Source: Sphingomonadales bacterium Ga0077559
GTDB taxonomy: Bacteria > Pseudomonadota > Alphaproteobacteria > Sphingomonadales > Sphingomonadaceae
Length of the DNA: 64,000 nt
Direction of reading: 5' to 3'
NCBI GenBank assembly: GCA_001464315.1
Contig: LNFK01000025.1
Coordinates: forward strand, 1-64,000
This document shows, one piece after another, positions 29,868-37,106 of the stretch. Below the pieces are notes generated by a model, which was not told where the DNA came from, searched no databases, and worked only from the letters and a program-made list of their open reading frames with translations. The translations under genes and the position numbers were made by a program. The stretch's first letter is position 1. Every line of letters starts with the position of its first letter.

Positions 29868-32191
29868 ATATTGGGCAACAATATCGTAACAGTCGTACCT
29901 TCTCCACGTCGAGATTCAACTGTCAAAGTCCCGCCGTGTGCTTCGATGATCTGCTTTGCCAACGGCAATCCTAAGCCCCGCAGCATGTTGCCGTCGTCGT
30001 TGAACGTTCCGTCGCGGCTATTTTCCTCTATACCGGGGCCGTTGTCGGACACGATGATTTCCAGATTTCCGTTTGCCCGTCGCGCGAATAGTAGGACATC
30101 ACCTTTTGCCCGATGATGGCGAATGGCATTATCCAGGATATGATCCACCGCCTGTCCAATGCGTTGCGGATCCAGCAAAGCATTCCCTTGTGCTTCGGCC
30201 AATTGTACATCCAAGGAAACCGACTGGGCCTTGGCAAATTCGCGCTTCGCATCGGCAATTTCGCGGAGCATCGTTGAGATTTCCACATCCTGTCGCGAAA
30301 TCGGCAAGGCTCCTGCTTCGCTCTGGCTATAGTCAAGGACGGTATTGATCTGCTCAGACAGACGCTGCGACGACGTCAGGATTGCATCGACATATTCCAA
30401 CGCCTGATCGTTCAACTCGCCTGCGACACCTGCTTTCAAAAGATCTGCAAAACCGCTGATCGACGTCAGTGGTGTCCGGAATTCGTAACTCATATTGGCA
30501 AGGAACTTGGCCTTGATGCCGTCGGCCTCTTGAAGAGCTTTGTTGCGATCGCGCAAGGCTTGCTCCATTTTCATACTGTCGGACATGTCGAGCATCGTAA
30601 AAAGCGCATTGCCATCGGGCAAAGGAATCGTGGCGATCTGGAACAGCCGGCCATCGGCAAAGGTCGCCTTGCTCCGGCGTTGTTCGCGGTTGGCCGTCGT
30701 CATCCGCACCAACTCGCCGATAATCGAAATTTGCGACGGTTTCTTCAGATGCTGCGCCAAAAGCGGCAATAGCTCATCAAGGCGCGGATGTTTGATGAGA
30801 ACGGCGTCGTCCAATCCCCAGGTTTCAGCAAACAGTCTGTTCCAGATACTGATCCGACCGTCCGCTGCAAAAACAGCGATGCCTTCAAACAGATTGTCAA
30901 AGGTCGCCGTGCGCACGCGCAGCAGGATATCACGCGCACTGGCGAGTTGCGCCTGTTCGGTCCGGTCTTCGAATATCAGCAGCAGGCCGCTATCAGGAAC
31001 GGGCTGCGCAAGAACACGTAAGTGGGTGCCGTCGGACAATAGCCAGTTTTCTTCACTGGGCTCGGCTGTTCGGAACCAGTTTTCACGCTCCGCACGCCAC
31101 GCGGGAAAATCCCGAACCTCGGGCAATTTCCCATTTTCGCGCATCCGGTCAAATACACGCGCAAATTCGGGCTTCTCGGCCAGCCATTGGTCGCGAAATG
31201 CAAATAGCCGCTGAAACGGCAAGTTGGCAAAACTTAACGAACGGTCCGCGCTGAATTGCGCGACGCCTGCCGACATCATGTTGAGCAGGTCGCGCTGCGC
31301 GTCCGACATCTCCCGGAGCTCTGCCCGCGCCTCGGTCAGTTCCTGGATATCAATCGCAAGTCCGGCCACCCCGGAAGATCCAAGGGGTATGTCAAAAACC
31401 CTTAATTGCCGCCTGTTCCCCGCCAGCGTGGCAGACACCGAGCGCTCGGATTTTTCGCCTGTCGTTTGTGCTTCGCGTGAGAATGTCGCGGCATCCTTGC
31501 CGCCTTCGGGTTCGATGAGTTCGATTCCATCTTCTGCCACCTGAAGCCCGTCATTCGCGCCAACGGCTTCCACGTACGCTTGATTGACGAAATTTAGTTT
31601 CATATCAGGGCTGCGATGCCACATAGGCATTGGCGCAGCCTCGATAAGGCCAGCGAGAGCGGCAAATGCGGCCTTCGCTTCTTCGGACTCGTGCGTCTTT
31701 TGCTCCAGTTCCCGCAGACTCTCAGTTGAATCAAAGAACCAGAGTAAGGCCGCGCCATTGGGATAAATAACCGCATCCGCGATACTGCCGATAACCAGCA
31801 ACCTGCGGTCCGAACCTTCAATTGCCATCGGCAAGGCAAAATCTTTGCCCGTCCGTTGGGTTTCACGCACTTTTTCGTCGAGCTTCGCCAAATCCTGCTG
31901 GCTAAGACCCGCATCCCGATGTCCGCCGAGATCGGTTAAGGTATTGGCTGGCTCCGACAAGCCCATCAAGCGCGAAAACCGATCGGCTGCTTCGATCCGC
32001 CCATCGCCTTTCACCACGACGGGAAATGCCGGTGCCGTTTCTAACAATCGAGACAGACGCGATGTTTGGCGTAACATTTTGAGCGACTGACGGCGCAGCG
32101 ACAGCCCGACCCAAATAGCCACCGTGGCACCTACTAGCCACAGCGCCATTAATATTCCGATCAGCGCGACGGGAAGGTCATCAGCTGTCAT
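29864..32191 (-). CDS. divL: DivL-type sensor kinase with Tyr in place of the phospho-acceptor His
   Basis: A 775-residue protein with one N-terminal membrane helix (about residues 8-30), several PAS-like segments over about 45-540, then HisKA and HATPase domains. The H-box reads FLANMSYEFRTPLTSI: Tyr569 replaces the usual His. The ATPase lobe is intact, with N-box DHILDNAIRH, SDNGPGI and GLGLPLAK. Caulobacter DivL has the same substitution (Tyr550), nearly the same length (769) and one membrane helix; there it reads DivK and tunes CckA-CtrA. Orthology is therefore likely. It heads a seven-gene operon with tsaE, amgK, murU, addB, addA and trxA. A conventional, phosphorylating kinase role is unlikely. 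Confidence 0.85.
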   Translation of the reverse strand: MTADDLPVALIGILMALWLVGATVAIWVGLSLRRQSLKMLRQTSRLSRLLETAPAFPVVVKGDGRIEAADRFSRLMGLSEPANTLTDLGGHRDAGLSQQDLAKLDEKVRETQRTGKDFALPMAIEGSDRRLLVIGSIADAVIYPNGAALLWFFDSTESLRELEQKTHESEEAKAAFAALAGLIEAAPMPMWHRSPDMKLNFVNQAYVEAVGANDGLQVAEDGIELIEPEGGKDAATFSREAQTTGEKSERSVSATLAGNRRQLRVFDIPLGSSGVAGLAIDIQELTEARAELREMSDAQRDLLNMMSAGVAQFSADRSLSFANLPFQRLFAFRDQWLAEKPEFARVFDRMRENGKLPEVRDFPAWRAERENWFRTAEPSEENWLLSDGTHLRVLAQPVPDSGLLLIFEDRTEQAQLASARDILLRVRTATFDNLFEGIAVFAADGRISIWNRLFAETWGLDDAVLIKHPRLDELLPLLAQHLKKPSQISIIGELVRMTTANREQRRSKATFADGRLFQIATIPLPDGNALFTMLDMSDSMKMEQALRDRNKALQEADGIKAKFLANMSYEFRTPLTSISGFADLLKAGVAGELNDQALEYVDAILTSSQRLSEQINTVLDYSQSEAGALPISRQDVEISTMLREIADAKREFAKAQSVSLDVQLAEAQGNALLDPQRIGQAVDHILDNAIRHHRAKGDVLLFARRANGNLEIIVSDNGPGIEENSRDGTFNDDGNMLRGLGLPLAKQIIEAHGGTLTVESRRGEGTTVTILLPNI

Positions 32192-32252
32192 GCGGAGGGT
32201 GTCGGTTGATATTTCACCCGCCTGCTAATGCGCAAAAGCGGGCGCGGCGCAA

Positions 32253-32286
32253 CAAAAAAGCCCGCTACATTGCTGCAGCGGGCTTT
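32253..32286 (-). terminator. Intrinsic terminator of ahcY
   Basis: On the minus strand a 10-bp stem, AAAGCCCGCT pairing with AGCGGGCTTT, is followed by a T-run ending CTTTTTTGTT. It starts about 23 bases after the ahcY stop and lies upstream of divL, so it should insulate the divL operon. Confidence 0.88.
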
Positions 32287-32308
32287 CGAAAACGGGCTTA
32301 TCTCGTAA

Positions 32309-33703
32309 TCAATAACGATAATGATCGGGCTTGAATGGGCCTTCGGTCGAAACGCCAATATATCCGGCCTGCTTTTCCGACAATTTGCTGAGCTTCACGC
32401 CCAGCTTTTCGAGGTGCAACATGGCGACCTTCTCGTCGAGATGCTTTGGCAAAACATAGACTTCGTTCTTGTAATTCTCGCCCTTGGTCCAAAGCTCGAT
32501 TTGCGCAAGCGTTTGGTTGGTGAACGATGCCGACATAACAAACGACGGGTGACCAGTGGCGCAACCCAAGTTGACCAGACGGCCCTTGGCAAGAACGATG
32601 ATCTGCTTGCCGTCGGGGAATTCGACGAGGTCGGTGCCTGGCTTTACTTCGGTCCATTTGTAATTGCTTAGTGCAGCAATCTGGATTTCACTGTCAAAGT
32701 GACCGATGTTGCACACGATGCTCATCGGCTTCATGTTCATCATATGCTCTGCAGTGATGACGTCGGCATTGCCGGTCGCGGTGCAGAAAATATCGGCACG
32801 CTGGACCGCTTCTTCCATCGTTACGACTTCAAAGCCTTCCATGGCTGCCTGAAGCGCGCAGATTGGGTCGACTTCGGTGACCATGACGCGCGCGCCGCCA
32901 TTGCGGAGCGATTGGGCCGAGCCCTTGCCGACATCGCCGAAACCGGCGACGACGGCGACCTTACCAGCTAGCATCACGTCGGTCGCACGGCGGATGGCGT
33001 CGACCAGCGATTCTTTGCAGCCATAAAGGTTATCGAACTTCGACTTGGTGACGCTGTCGTTGACGTTGATCGCAGGGAACGGCAGCTCGCCTTTCTTCGC
33101 GATTTCATACAGGCGATGAACGCCGGTGGTGGTTTCTTCCGAGACGCCCTTCAGGTTCTTGACCGTTTCGGTCAGATATCCAGGCTTTTTCGCAATGAAC
33201 GCTTTTAAAGCGCGCTGGAATTCGACTTCTTCTTCGTTCTCTGGCTCGGCAAAAGTTTCGCCGCGCTCGAGCTTTGCGCCCCAAAGCGCAAACATCGTCG
33301 CGTCGCCGCCGTCGTCGAGGATGATGTTGGCGGTGATGTCATCACCCCAATCAAAAATGCGGCCGACATAATCCCAATAATCTGCAAGGCTTTCGCCTTT
33401 GATTGCGAAAACGGGGATGTCCTTGGCCGCAATGGCCGCAGCTGCATGGTCTTGCGTCGAGAAGATATTGCAAGTTGCCCAGCGCACATCGGCACCAAGT
33501 GCAGTCAAGGTCTCGATGAGAACCGCTGTTTGAATCGTCATATGCAACGAACCAACAATGCGCGCGCCCTTCAGCGGCTGCGATGGGCCGAACTCTTTTC
33601 GCAGCGACATAAGTCCTGGCATTTCAGTTTCAGCAATGTTGATTTCTTTGCGGCCGTAATCGGCCTCATTAATATCGGCGATGACATAATCGTTGAAAGC
33701 CAC
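32309..33703 (-). CDS. ahcY: Adenosylhomocysteinase (S-adenosylhomocysteine hydrolase)
   Basis: A 464-residue NAD-dependent enzyme that splits S-adenosylhomocysteine to adenosine and homocysteine, keeping methylation running. Signatures are [35 protein letters not shown] (NAD-binding), [12 protein letters not shown] and the C-terminal KPDHYRY. The start is GTG ([11 protein letters not shown]), matching the family N-terminus. The Shine-Dalgarno GGAG lies 9 bases upstream. Both it and the GTG fall inside a 15-bp stem-loop (33691-33760), which suggests translational control. A palindrome lies just upstream (33768-33787), and an intrinsic terminator follows the gene. Confidence 0.97.
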   Translation of the reverse strand: MAFNDYVIADINEADYGRKEINIAETEMPGLMSLRKEFGPSQPLKGARIVGSLHMTIQTAVLIETLTALGADVRWATCNIFSTQDHAAAAIAAKDIPVFAIKGESLADYWDYVGRIFDWGDDITANIILDDGGDATMFALWGAKLERGETFAEPENEEEVEFQRALKAFIAKKPGYLTETVKNLKGVSEETTTGVHRLYEIAKKGELPFPAINVNDSVTKSKFDNLYGCKESLVDAIRRATDVMLAGKVAVVAGFGDVGKGSAQSLRNGGARVMVTEVDPICALQAAMEGFEVVTMEEAVQRADIFCTATGNADVITAEHMMNMKPMSIVCNIGHFDSEIQIAALSNYKWTEVKPGTDLVEFPDGKQIIVLAKGRLVNLGCATGHPSFVMSASFTNQTLAQIELWTKGENYKNEVYVLPKHLDEKVAMLHLEKLGVKLSKLSEKQAGYIGVSTEGPFKPDHYRY

Positions 33704-33760
33704 GGGCTTGGTCTCCGGATAGGGTAGGGTCGCGCCCGCCCTTAGCCGTGGCCTTCAACG
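33691..33760 (-). promoter_or_regulatory. Long stem-loop enclosing the ahcY ribosome-binding site and start codon
   Basis: In the ahcY mRNA, CGUUGAAGGCCACGG (from 33760-33746) can pair with CCGUGGCUUUCAACG (33705-33691): 15 bp with one G-U. The 3' arm contains the GUG start and codons 2-5; the 40-base loop contains the GGAG Shine-Dalgarno. Such a stem would limit ribosome access unless opened. It does not match the SAH riboswitch layout as I remember it. The pairing is seen directly; regulation is inference. Confidence 0.5.
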
Positions 33761-33767
33761 AAATCAA

Positions 33768-33787
33768 ATATAAAGATTGCTTTATAT
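33768..33787. promoter_or_regulatory. Palindromic operator candidate upstream of ahcY
   Basis: ATATAAAG-ATTG-CTTTATAT is a perfect 8-bp inverted repeat with a 4-base spacer, 65-84 bp before the ahcY start. It is AT-rich and lacks a T-run, so it is more like a repressor or activator site than a terminator. ArsR-type regulators responding to SAH (SahR) bind palindromes of this general kind ahead of methionine-cycle genes. That match is from memory and unverified. No such regulator gene is in the window. Confidence 0.45.
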
Positions 33788-33789
33788 GT

Positions 33790-34278
33790 TTACTTGCCGC
33801 CAGCCATGCGCGACGGGCATGTTGCTCCCGACCAGGATTGGCCCATTACCGCGGCATCGGCAGCCGCGGCCATCGTCACGACGCCGTGCGGCTCAGAAGA
33901 GAGCTTGCTTGCCAATGCTTTTAACTCGGAACAACCCATCATGCGGTGGCCCATGCCGTAGCTGTTGGCGTAACCGATCGACATGCGGTCGAGGGCGTTC
34001 AATGCACCGCCCGAACCATAAGTTGCGGCAAGATGTGATTTGAGAACATTGTTTTGCGAGCCAATCAGCCCGTTATGTTTGGCTACGAAGCGATTATAAT
34101 GCGGTAGAAAATTGTCGGCCGTGTTCCGGCATCGCAGCGCAGTCACCATCAACATTGTGTTCAAATGCTTGATCTTTGCCGCATCTTGCGCGGCGTTTGT
34201 CCAGCATGCCTGTGCAGGTTGCACGGACATTACGATTACTCCTGCGGCGACCGCAGCCTTCTTCCAATAACTAGTCAT
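33790..34278 (-). CDS. Secreted protein of unknown function
   Basis: A 162-residue protein with a signal peptide (MTSYWKKAAVAAGVIVMSVQPAQA, cleavage likely after QAQA or nearby). The mature part begins CWTNAAQDAAKIKHL and is mainly helical, with four Cys (in ACWTN, LRCRN, MGCSE and ATCPS) that could form two disulfides in the periplasm. It ends 3 bases before the palindrome upstream of ahcY and reads toward ahcY, so some read-through is possible. I recognise no domain. A database name borrowed from its ahcY neighbour would not be supported by the sequence. Confidence 0.65.
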   Translation of the reverse strand: MTSYWKKAAVAAGVIVMSVQPAQACWTNAAQDAAKIKHLNTMLMVTALRCRNTADNFLPHYNRFVAKHNGLIGSQNNVLKSHLAATYGSGGALNALDRMSIGYANSYGMGHRMMGCSELKALASKLSSEPHGVVTMAAAADAAVMGQSWSGATCPSRMAGGK

Positions 34279-34419
34279 TTCCCCAACCCCTTTGCGTGTT
34301 CAACATGGGGAAGATTGACCATCCTGTTTACGGAAATTTCAACAGTCGCGGTAAAGCAAAATTAACCATCTATCCGGCTGAAAGTTGGTCATGTTAAATT
34401 TGCCGTTAAACGGAACTTT

Positions 34420-34448
34420 TTGGCTCGATAGGTTTATTAAGATATAAT
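34420..34448 (+). promoter_or_regulatory. Housekeeping-type promoter candidate for the peroxiredoxin gene
   Basis: TTGGCT (34420-34425), a 17-base spacer, then TATAAT (34443-34448). The -10 box is perfect and the -35 has a TTG core. Transcription would start near 34455, giving a leader of about 70 bases before the peroxiredoxin ATG at 34524. Confidence 0.45.
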
Positions 34449-34523
34449 CTGATGCAATCGGCTACTTGACTCGACCAAGCCAGTTCCAGATGAGAAACGC
34501 CTCACCCCCGAAAGGATTACATC

Positions 34524-35003
34524 ATGAGCATTTCCGTTGGCGATAAAATTCCTGACGTCAAATTAGTCAAAGCAACCGCAGACGGCCCACAGCCGGTACA
34601 ATCTGCAGAATATTTTGCTGGACGCCGCGTTGCTTTATTCTCGGTCCCCGGTGCGTTCACGCCGACCTGCTCGGCCCGCCATCTTCCTGGCTTCGTTGAA
34701 AAAGCCGATGAACTTGCGGGCAAGGGCATCGATGAAATCGCCTGTACGGCGGTCAACGATGCTTTCGTGTTGGGCGCATGGAACAAGGCTGGCGGTTCTG
34801 ATGCCATTACAATGCTAGCCGACGGCAATGGAGATTTTGCGGCAGCGCTAGGTCTTGAAATGGATGGCACAGCGTTCGGCATGGGCAAGCGTGGACAGCG
34901 CTTCTCGCTCGTCGTCAATGACGGTGTCGTTGAGCAGGTCAATGTCGAGGCACCAGGCGATTTCAACGTCAGCTCCGCAGAGCATATGCTCGGCCAGCTT
35001 TAA
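34524..35003 (+). CDS. Peroxiredoxin (Prx5 type)
   Basis: A 159-residue thiol peroxidase of the Prx5/redoxin group that reduces hydrogen peroxide and alkyl hydroperoxides. The peroxidatic cysteine is Cys49 in SVPGAFTPTCSARHLP. GKRGQRFSLVVNDGVVE is the usual Prx5 C-terminal half. The only other Cys lies in EIACTAVND, so recycling may need glutathione or thioredoxin rather than an internal partner. AAAGGA sits upstream of the ATG and a strong terminator follows at 35041, so it is probably a single-gene unit. Confidence 0.93.
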   Translation: MSISVGDKIPDVKLVKATADGPQPVQSAEYFAGRRVALFSVPGAFTPTCSARHLPGFVEKADELAGKGIDEIACTAVNDAFVLGAWNKAGGSDAITMLADGNGDFAAALGLEMDGTAFGMGKRGQRFSLVVNDGVVEQVNVEAPGDFNVSSAEHMLGQL

Positions 35004-35040
35004 CCGTCGCATCCACGCCATGCCATTACGGCATGCATTG

Positions 35041-35066
35041 AAGGGAGGGGTAACCCTCCCTTTTTT
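35041..35066 (+). terminator. Intrinsic terminator of the peroxiredoxin gene
   Basis: AAGGGAGGG and CCCTCCCTT form a 9-bp stem around a GTAA loop, followed by an unbroken T-run. It begins 38 bases after the stop codon. Confidence 0.9.
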
Positions 35067-35101
35067 GTTGCGAAAAACCCAAAATTCGGTGAAGCGTGAT
35101 T

Positions 35102-36547
35102 ATGACTAGCGTTTTTGCCCAAACCATAATCGAGCAACTGACAACAGAATATGAGGCGTCGGTTTTGCGGCTGCAAACCGCCTTAGCGATTTATTTGCGC
35201 GATGGCATTGCACCGACTGTCGAGGACCGGACCAACCGCGATTTTTGCTATCCTGAACTTGTCATTACCTATCACGGTAAGGAAAGGGAAACTGTTACCA
35301 ATCTTGCATTCGGAAAGCTCGAAAAGATTGGCACTTACCGCACGACCGTTACCAAACCTGACTTGTTTTCAGACTATGTCGGCAAACAACTAGACTTGCT
35401 GATCGAACAATATGAAGTCGATATCAGCGTCGGGCGTAGCGGTCAGGAAATCCCCTTTCCTTACGTACTCGACGGCTCGGCGGATCTTGAATTGGGGACG
35501 GTCAGTCCCACCGAGCTGGCGCGTCATTTTCCGACAACAGAACTTGCCGATATCGGAGATGAAATCGCCGATGGCCTGCTCAAGGTAAAAGGCCGCGATA
35601 ATTCGCCGCTGGCGCTGTTCGATGCGCTGCGCACCGATTTTTCTCTAGCGAGGCTGCGTCACTACACTGGCGCGCCTGCTGAACATGTGCAGCATTATAT
35701 CCTGTTCACCAACTATCACCGCTATGTCGACGAATTCGTCAGCTGGGCCTGCACTCAGGTTGGCAATGGACGATATACCGCGCTGTCTGGCGCGGGTGGG
35801 CTCTATGTCGACCAGCCAACCGATAACGCTGCGCAGCTCGTAGCAGACAGCACATGGCGGCGACACCAGATGCCTGCTTATCACTTGATCGCGCCGGACC
35901 GGTCGGGGATCACTCTGGTCAACATTGGCGTAGGCCCTTCCAACGCAAAAACGATTTGCGACCATCTTGCGGTGATGCGGCCAGAGGCGTGGCTGATGAT
36001 CGGCCACTGCGGTGGCTTGCGCGAGACGCAGCGCATTGGTGATTATGTGCTGGCGCATGCCTACCTGCGCGATGACCATATTTTGGATGAAGTCCTTCCG
36101 CCTGAAATTCCGATACCGCCGATTGCCGAAGTGCAGCAAGCCTTGGCAGCTGCCGCCGAACATGTTTCAGGAACCAGCGGAGCAAACCTGAAACGCCGGA
36201 TGCGAACGGGAACAGTGGTTACCACCGATGATCGCAACTGGGAGTTGCGTTACTCCGCGTCCGCGTTGCGTTTTTCACAGAGCCGCGCGATTGCAATCGA
36301 CATGGAGTCAGCGACGATAGCGGCCCAGGGCTACCGCTTCCGCGTCCCTTACGGGACGTTGCTATGCGTTTCGGACAAGCCTCTGCATGGAGAGATCAAA
36401 CTACCCGGGCAAGCCAACCGCTTTTACGAAGAAGCCATCGCCGCGCATTTGCAAATCGGGATCCAGACCTGCGAGTTGCTCCGCGATGCTGGCACTACGC
36501 TGCATAGCCGCAAGTTGCGTGCGTTCAACGAGCCACCTTTCCGGTAA
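35102..36547 (+). CDS. amn: AMP nucleosidase
   Basis: A 481-residue enzyme that hydrolyses AMP to adenine and ribose-5-phosphate, adjusting adenylate pools. The N-terminal family domain spans about residues 1-180. The C-terminal phosphorylase-like catalytic domain has NIGVGPSNAKTICDHLAVMRP, MIGHCGGLR, AIDMESATIAAQGYRF and LCVSDKPLHGEIKLPG. The start is set at ATG 35102 (MTSVFAQTI); the GTG two codons earlier is less likely. The peroxiredoxin terminator at 35041-35066 separates it from the upstream gene. Confidence 0.93.
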   Translation: MTSVFAQTIIEQLTTEYEASVLRLQTALAIYLRDGIAPTVEDRTNRDFCYPELVITYHGKERETVTNLAFGKLEKIGTYRTTVTKPDLFSDYVGKQLDLLIEQYEVDISVGRSGQEIPFPYVLDGSADLELGTVSPTELARHFPTTELADIGDEIADGLLKVKGRDNSPLALFDALRTDFSLARLRHYTGAPAEHVQHYILFTNYHRYVDEFVSWACTQVGNGRYTALSGAGGLYVDQPTDNAAQLVADSTWRRHQMPAYHLIAPDRSGITLVNIGVGPSNAKTICDHLAVMRPEAWLMIGHCGGLRETQRIGDYVLAHAYLRDDHILDEVLPPEIPIPPIAEVQQALAAAAEHVSGTSGANLKRRMRTGTVVTTDDRNWELRYSASALRFSQSRAIAIDMESATIAAQGYRFRVPYGTLLCVSDKPLHGEIKLPGQANRFYEEAIAAHLQIGIQTCELLRDAGTTLHSRKLRAFNEPPFR

Positions 36548-36608
36548 AAGGGAACGAATTGGCTTGTGAAAGATTTACCTTTATCATTTCAACGAGGAGG
36601 AAAAACAC

Positions 36609-37064
36609 ATGCCAAATTCGAAAAAGACTGAAGGCACTTTTGAAAAGGCCAAGGCAAAGCTTAACTCGCTGGCCGAAAGCGTTATGGATAGCGCGCGGTC
36701 GGCAACCAAGTCAGCGACCGAAGGCGCCAAAAGCGCTGCAGAAACCATTAGCGAAGCCGCTTCATCGGCGGGCGCTGTGATCAAGAATAACCCTGGCAAA
36801 ACCGCCGCGGCAGCTGGCGCCGTGCTTGCCGCAACCGCCGCAGCCGTCGCCGGAACCAAGCTTTACGGCAGCAAGACGGGCAACCCGTCGGCGAAAAAGT
36901 CTGCTGCGAAAAAGCCAGCGGCAAAAAAACCGGCGGCGCCTAAATCTGCGGCCTCAGCTACGAAAAAGCCTTCGGCCAGAAAACCCGCCGCTGCAAAAAC
37001 TACCGCCGCCAAAAAATCGGCTGCAAATACTGCGGCGGCCAAACCTACGACGCCAAATACCTGA
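36609..37064 (+). CDS. Histone H1-like / DUF883-like alanine-lysine-rich protein
   Basis: A 151-residue, very basic protein. Residues of about 10-55 form an amphipathic helical stretch (KAKAKLNSLAESVMDSARSA). Residues of about 56-85 have a short hydrophobic Gly/Ala segment (NNPGKTAAAAGAVLAATAAA) like the C-terminal anchor of ElaB/YqjD (DUF883) ribosome-hibernation proteins. From about 95 to the end it is a KKPAAKK-type repeat like the tail of histone H1. It may bind membrane, ribosomes or DNA; which one cannot be told. The Shine-Dalgarno GAGGAGG is strong, suggesting high expression. Confidence 0.7.
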   Translation: MPNSKKTEGTFEKAKAKLNSLAESVMDSARSATKSATEGAKSAAETISEAASSAGAVIKNNPGKTAAAAGAVLAATAAAVAGTKLYGSKTGNPSAKKSAAKKPAAKKPAAPKSAASATKKPSARKPAAAKTTAAKKSAANTAAAKPTTPNT

Positions 37065-37073
37065 AAGCATTAT

Positions 37074-37102
37074 CGGCCTGGTCTAAACAACCGGGCCGGT
37101 TT
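37074..37102 (+). terminator. Probable terminator between the H1-like gene and the M2 peptidase
   Basis: CGGCCTGG and CCGGGCCG form an 8-bp stem (one T-G) with a 9-base loop, 10 bases after the H1-like gene's stop. The following GTTTC is a poor T-run, and on the minus strand it is no better, so efficiency is doubtful. Confidence 0.45.
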
Positions 37103-37106
37103 CAAT

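Noticed and set aside
33691-33790. Known SAH or SAM riboswitch upstream of ahcY
   Set aside because: The leader is one long stem with the start codon in it; I cannot find the helices and conserved loops of the classes I know, so I record only a stem-loop.
34394-34409. TTAA-N8-TTAA as a CtrA site before the peroxiredoxin gene
   Set aside because: The spacer is 8 bases, not 7, so the half-sites are out of register.
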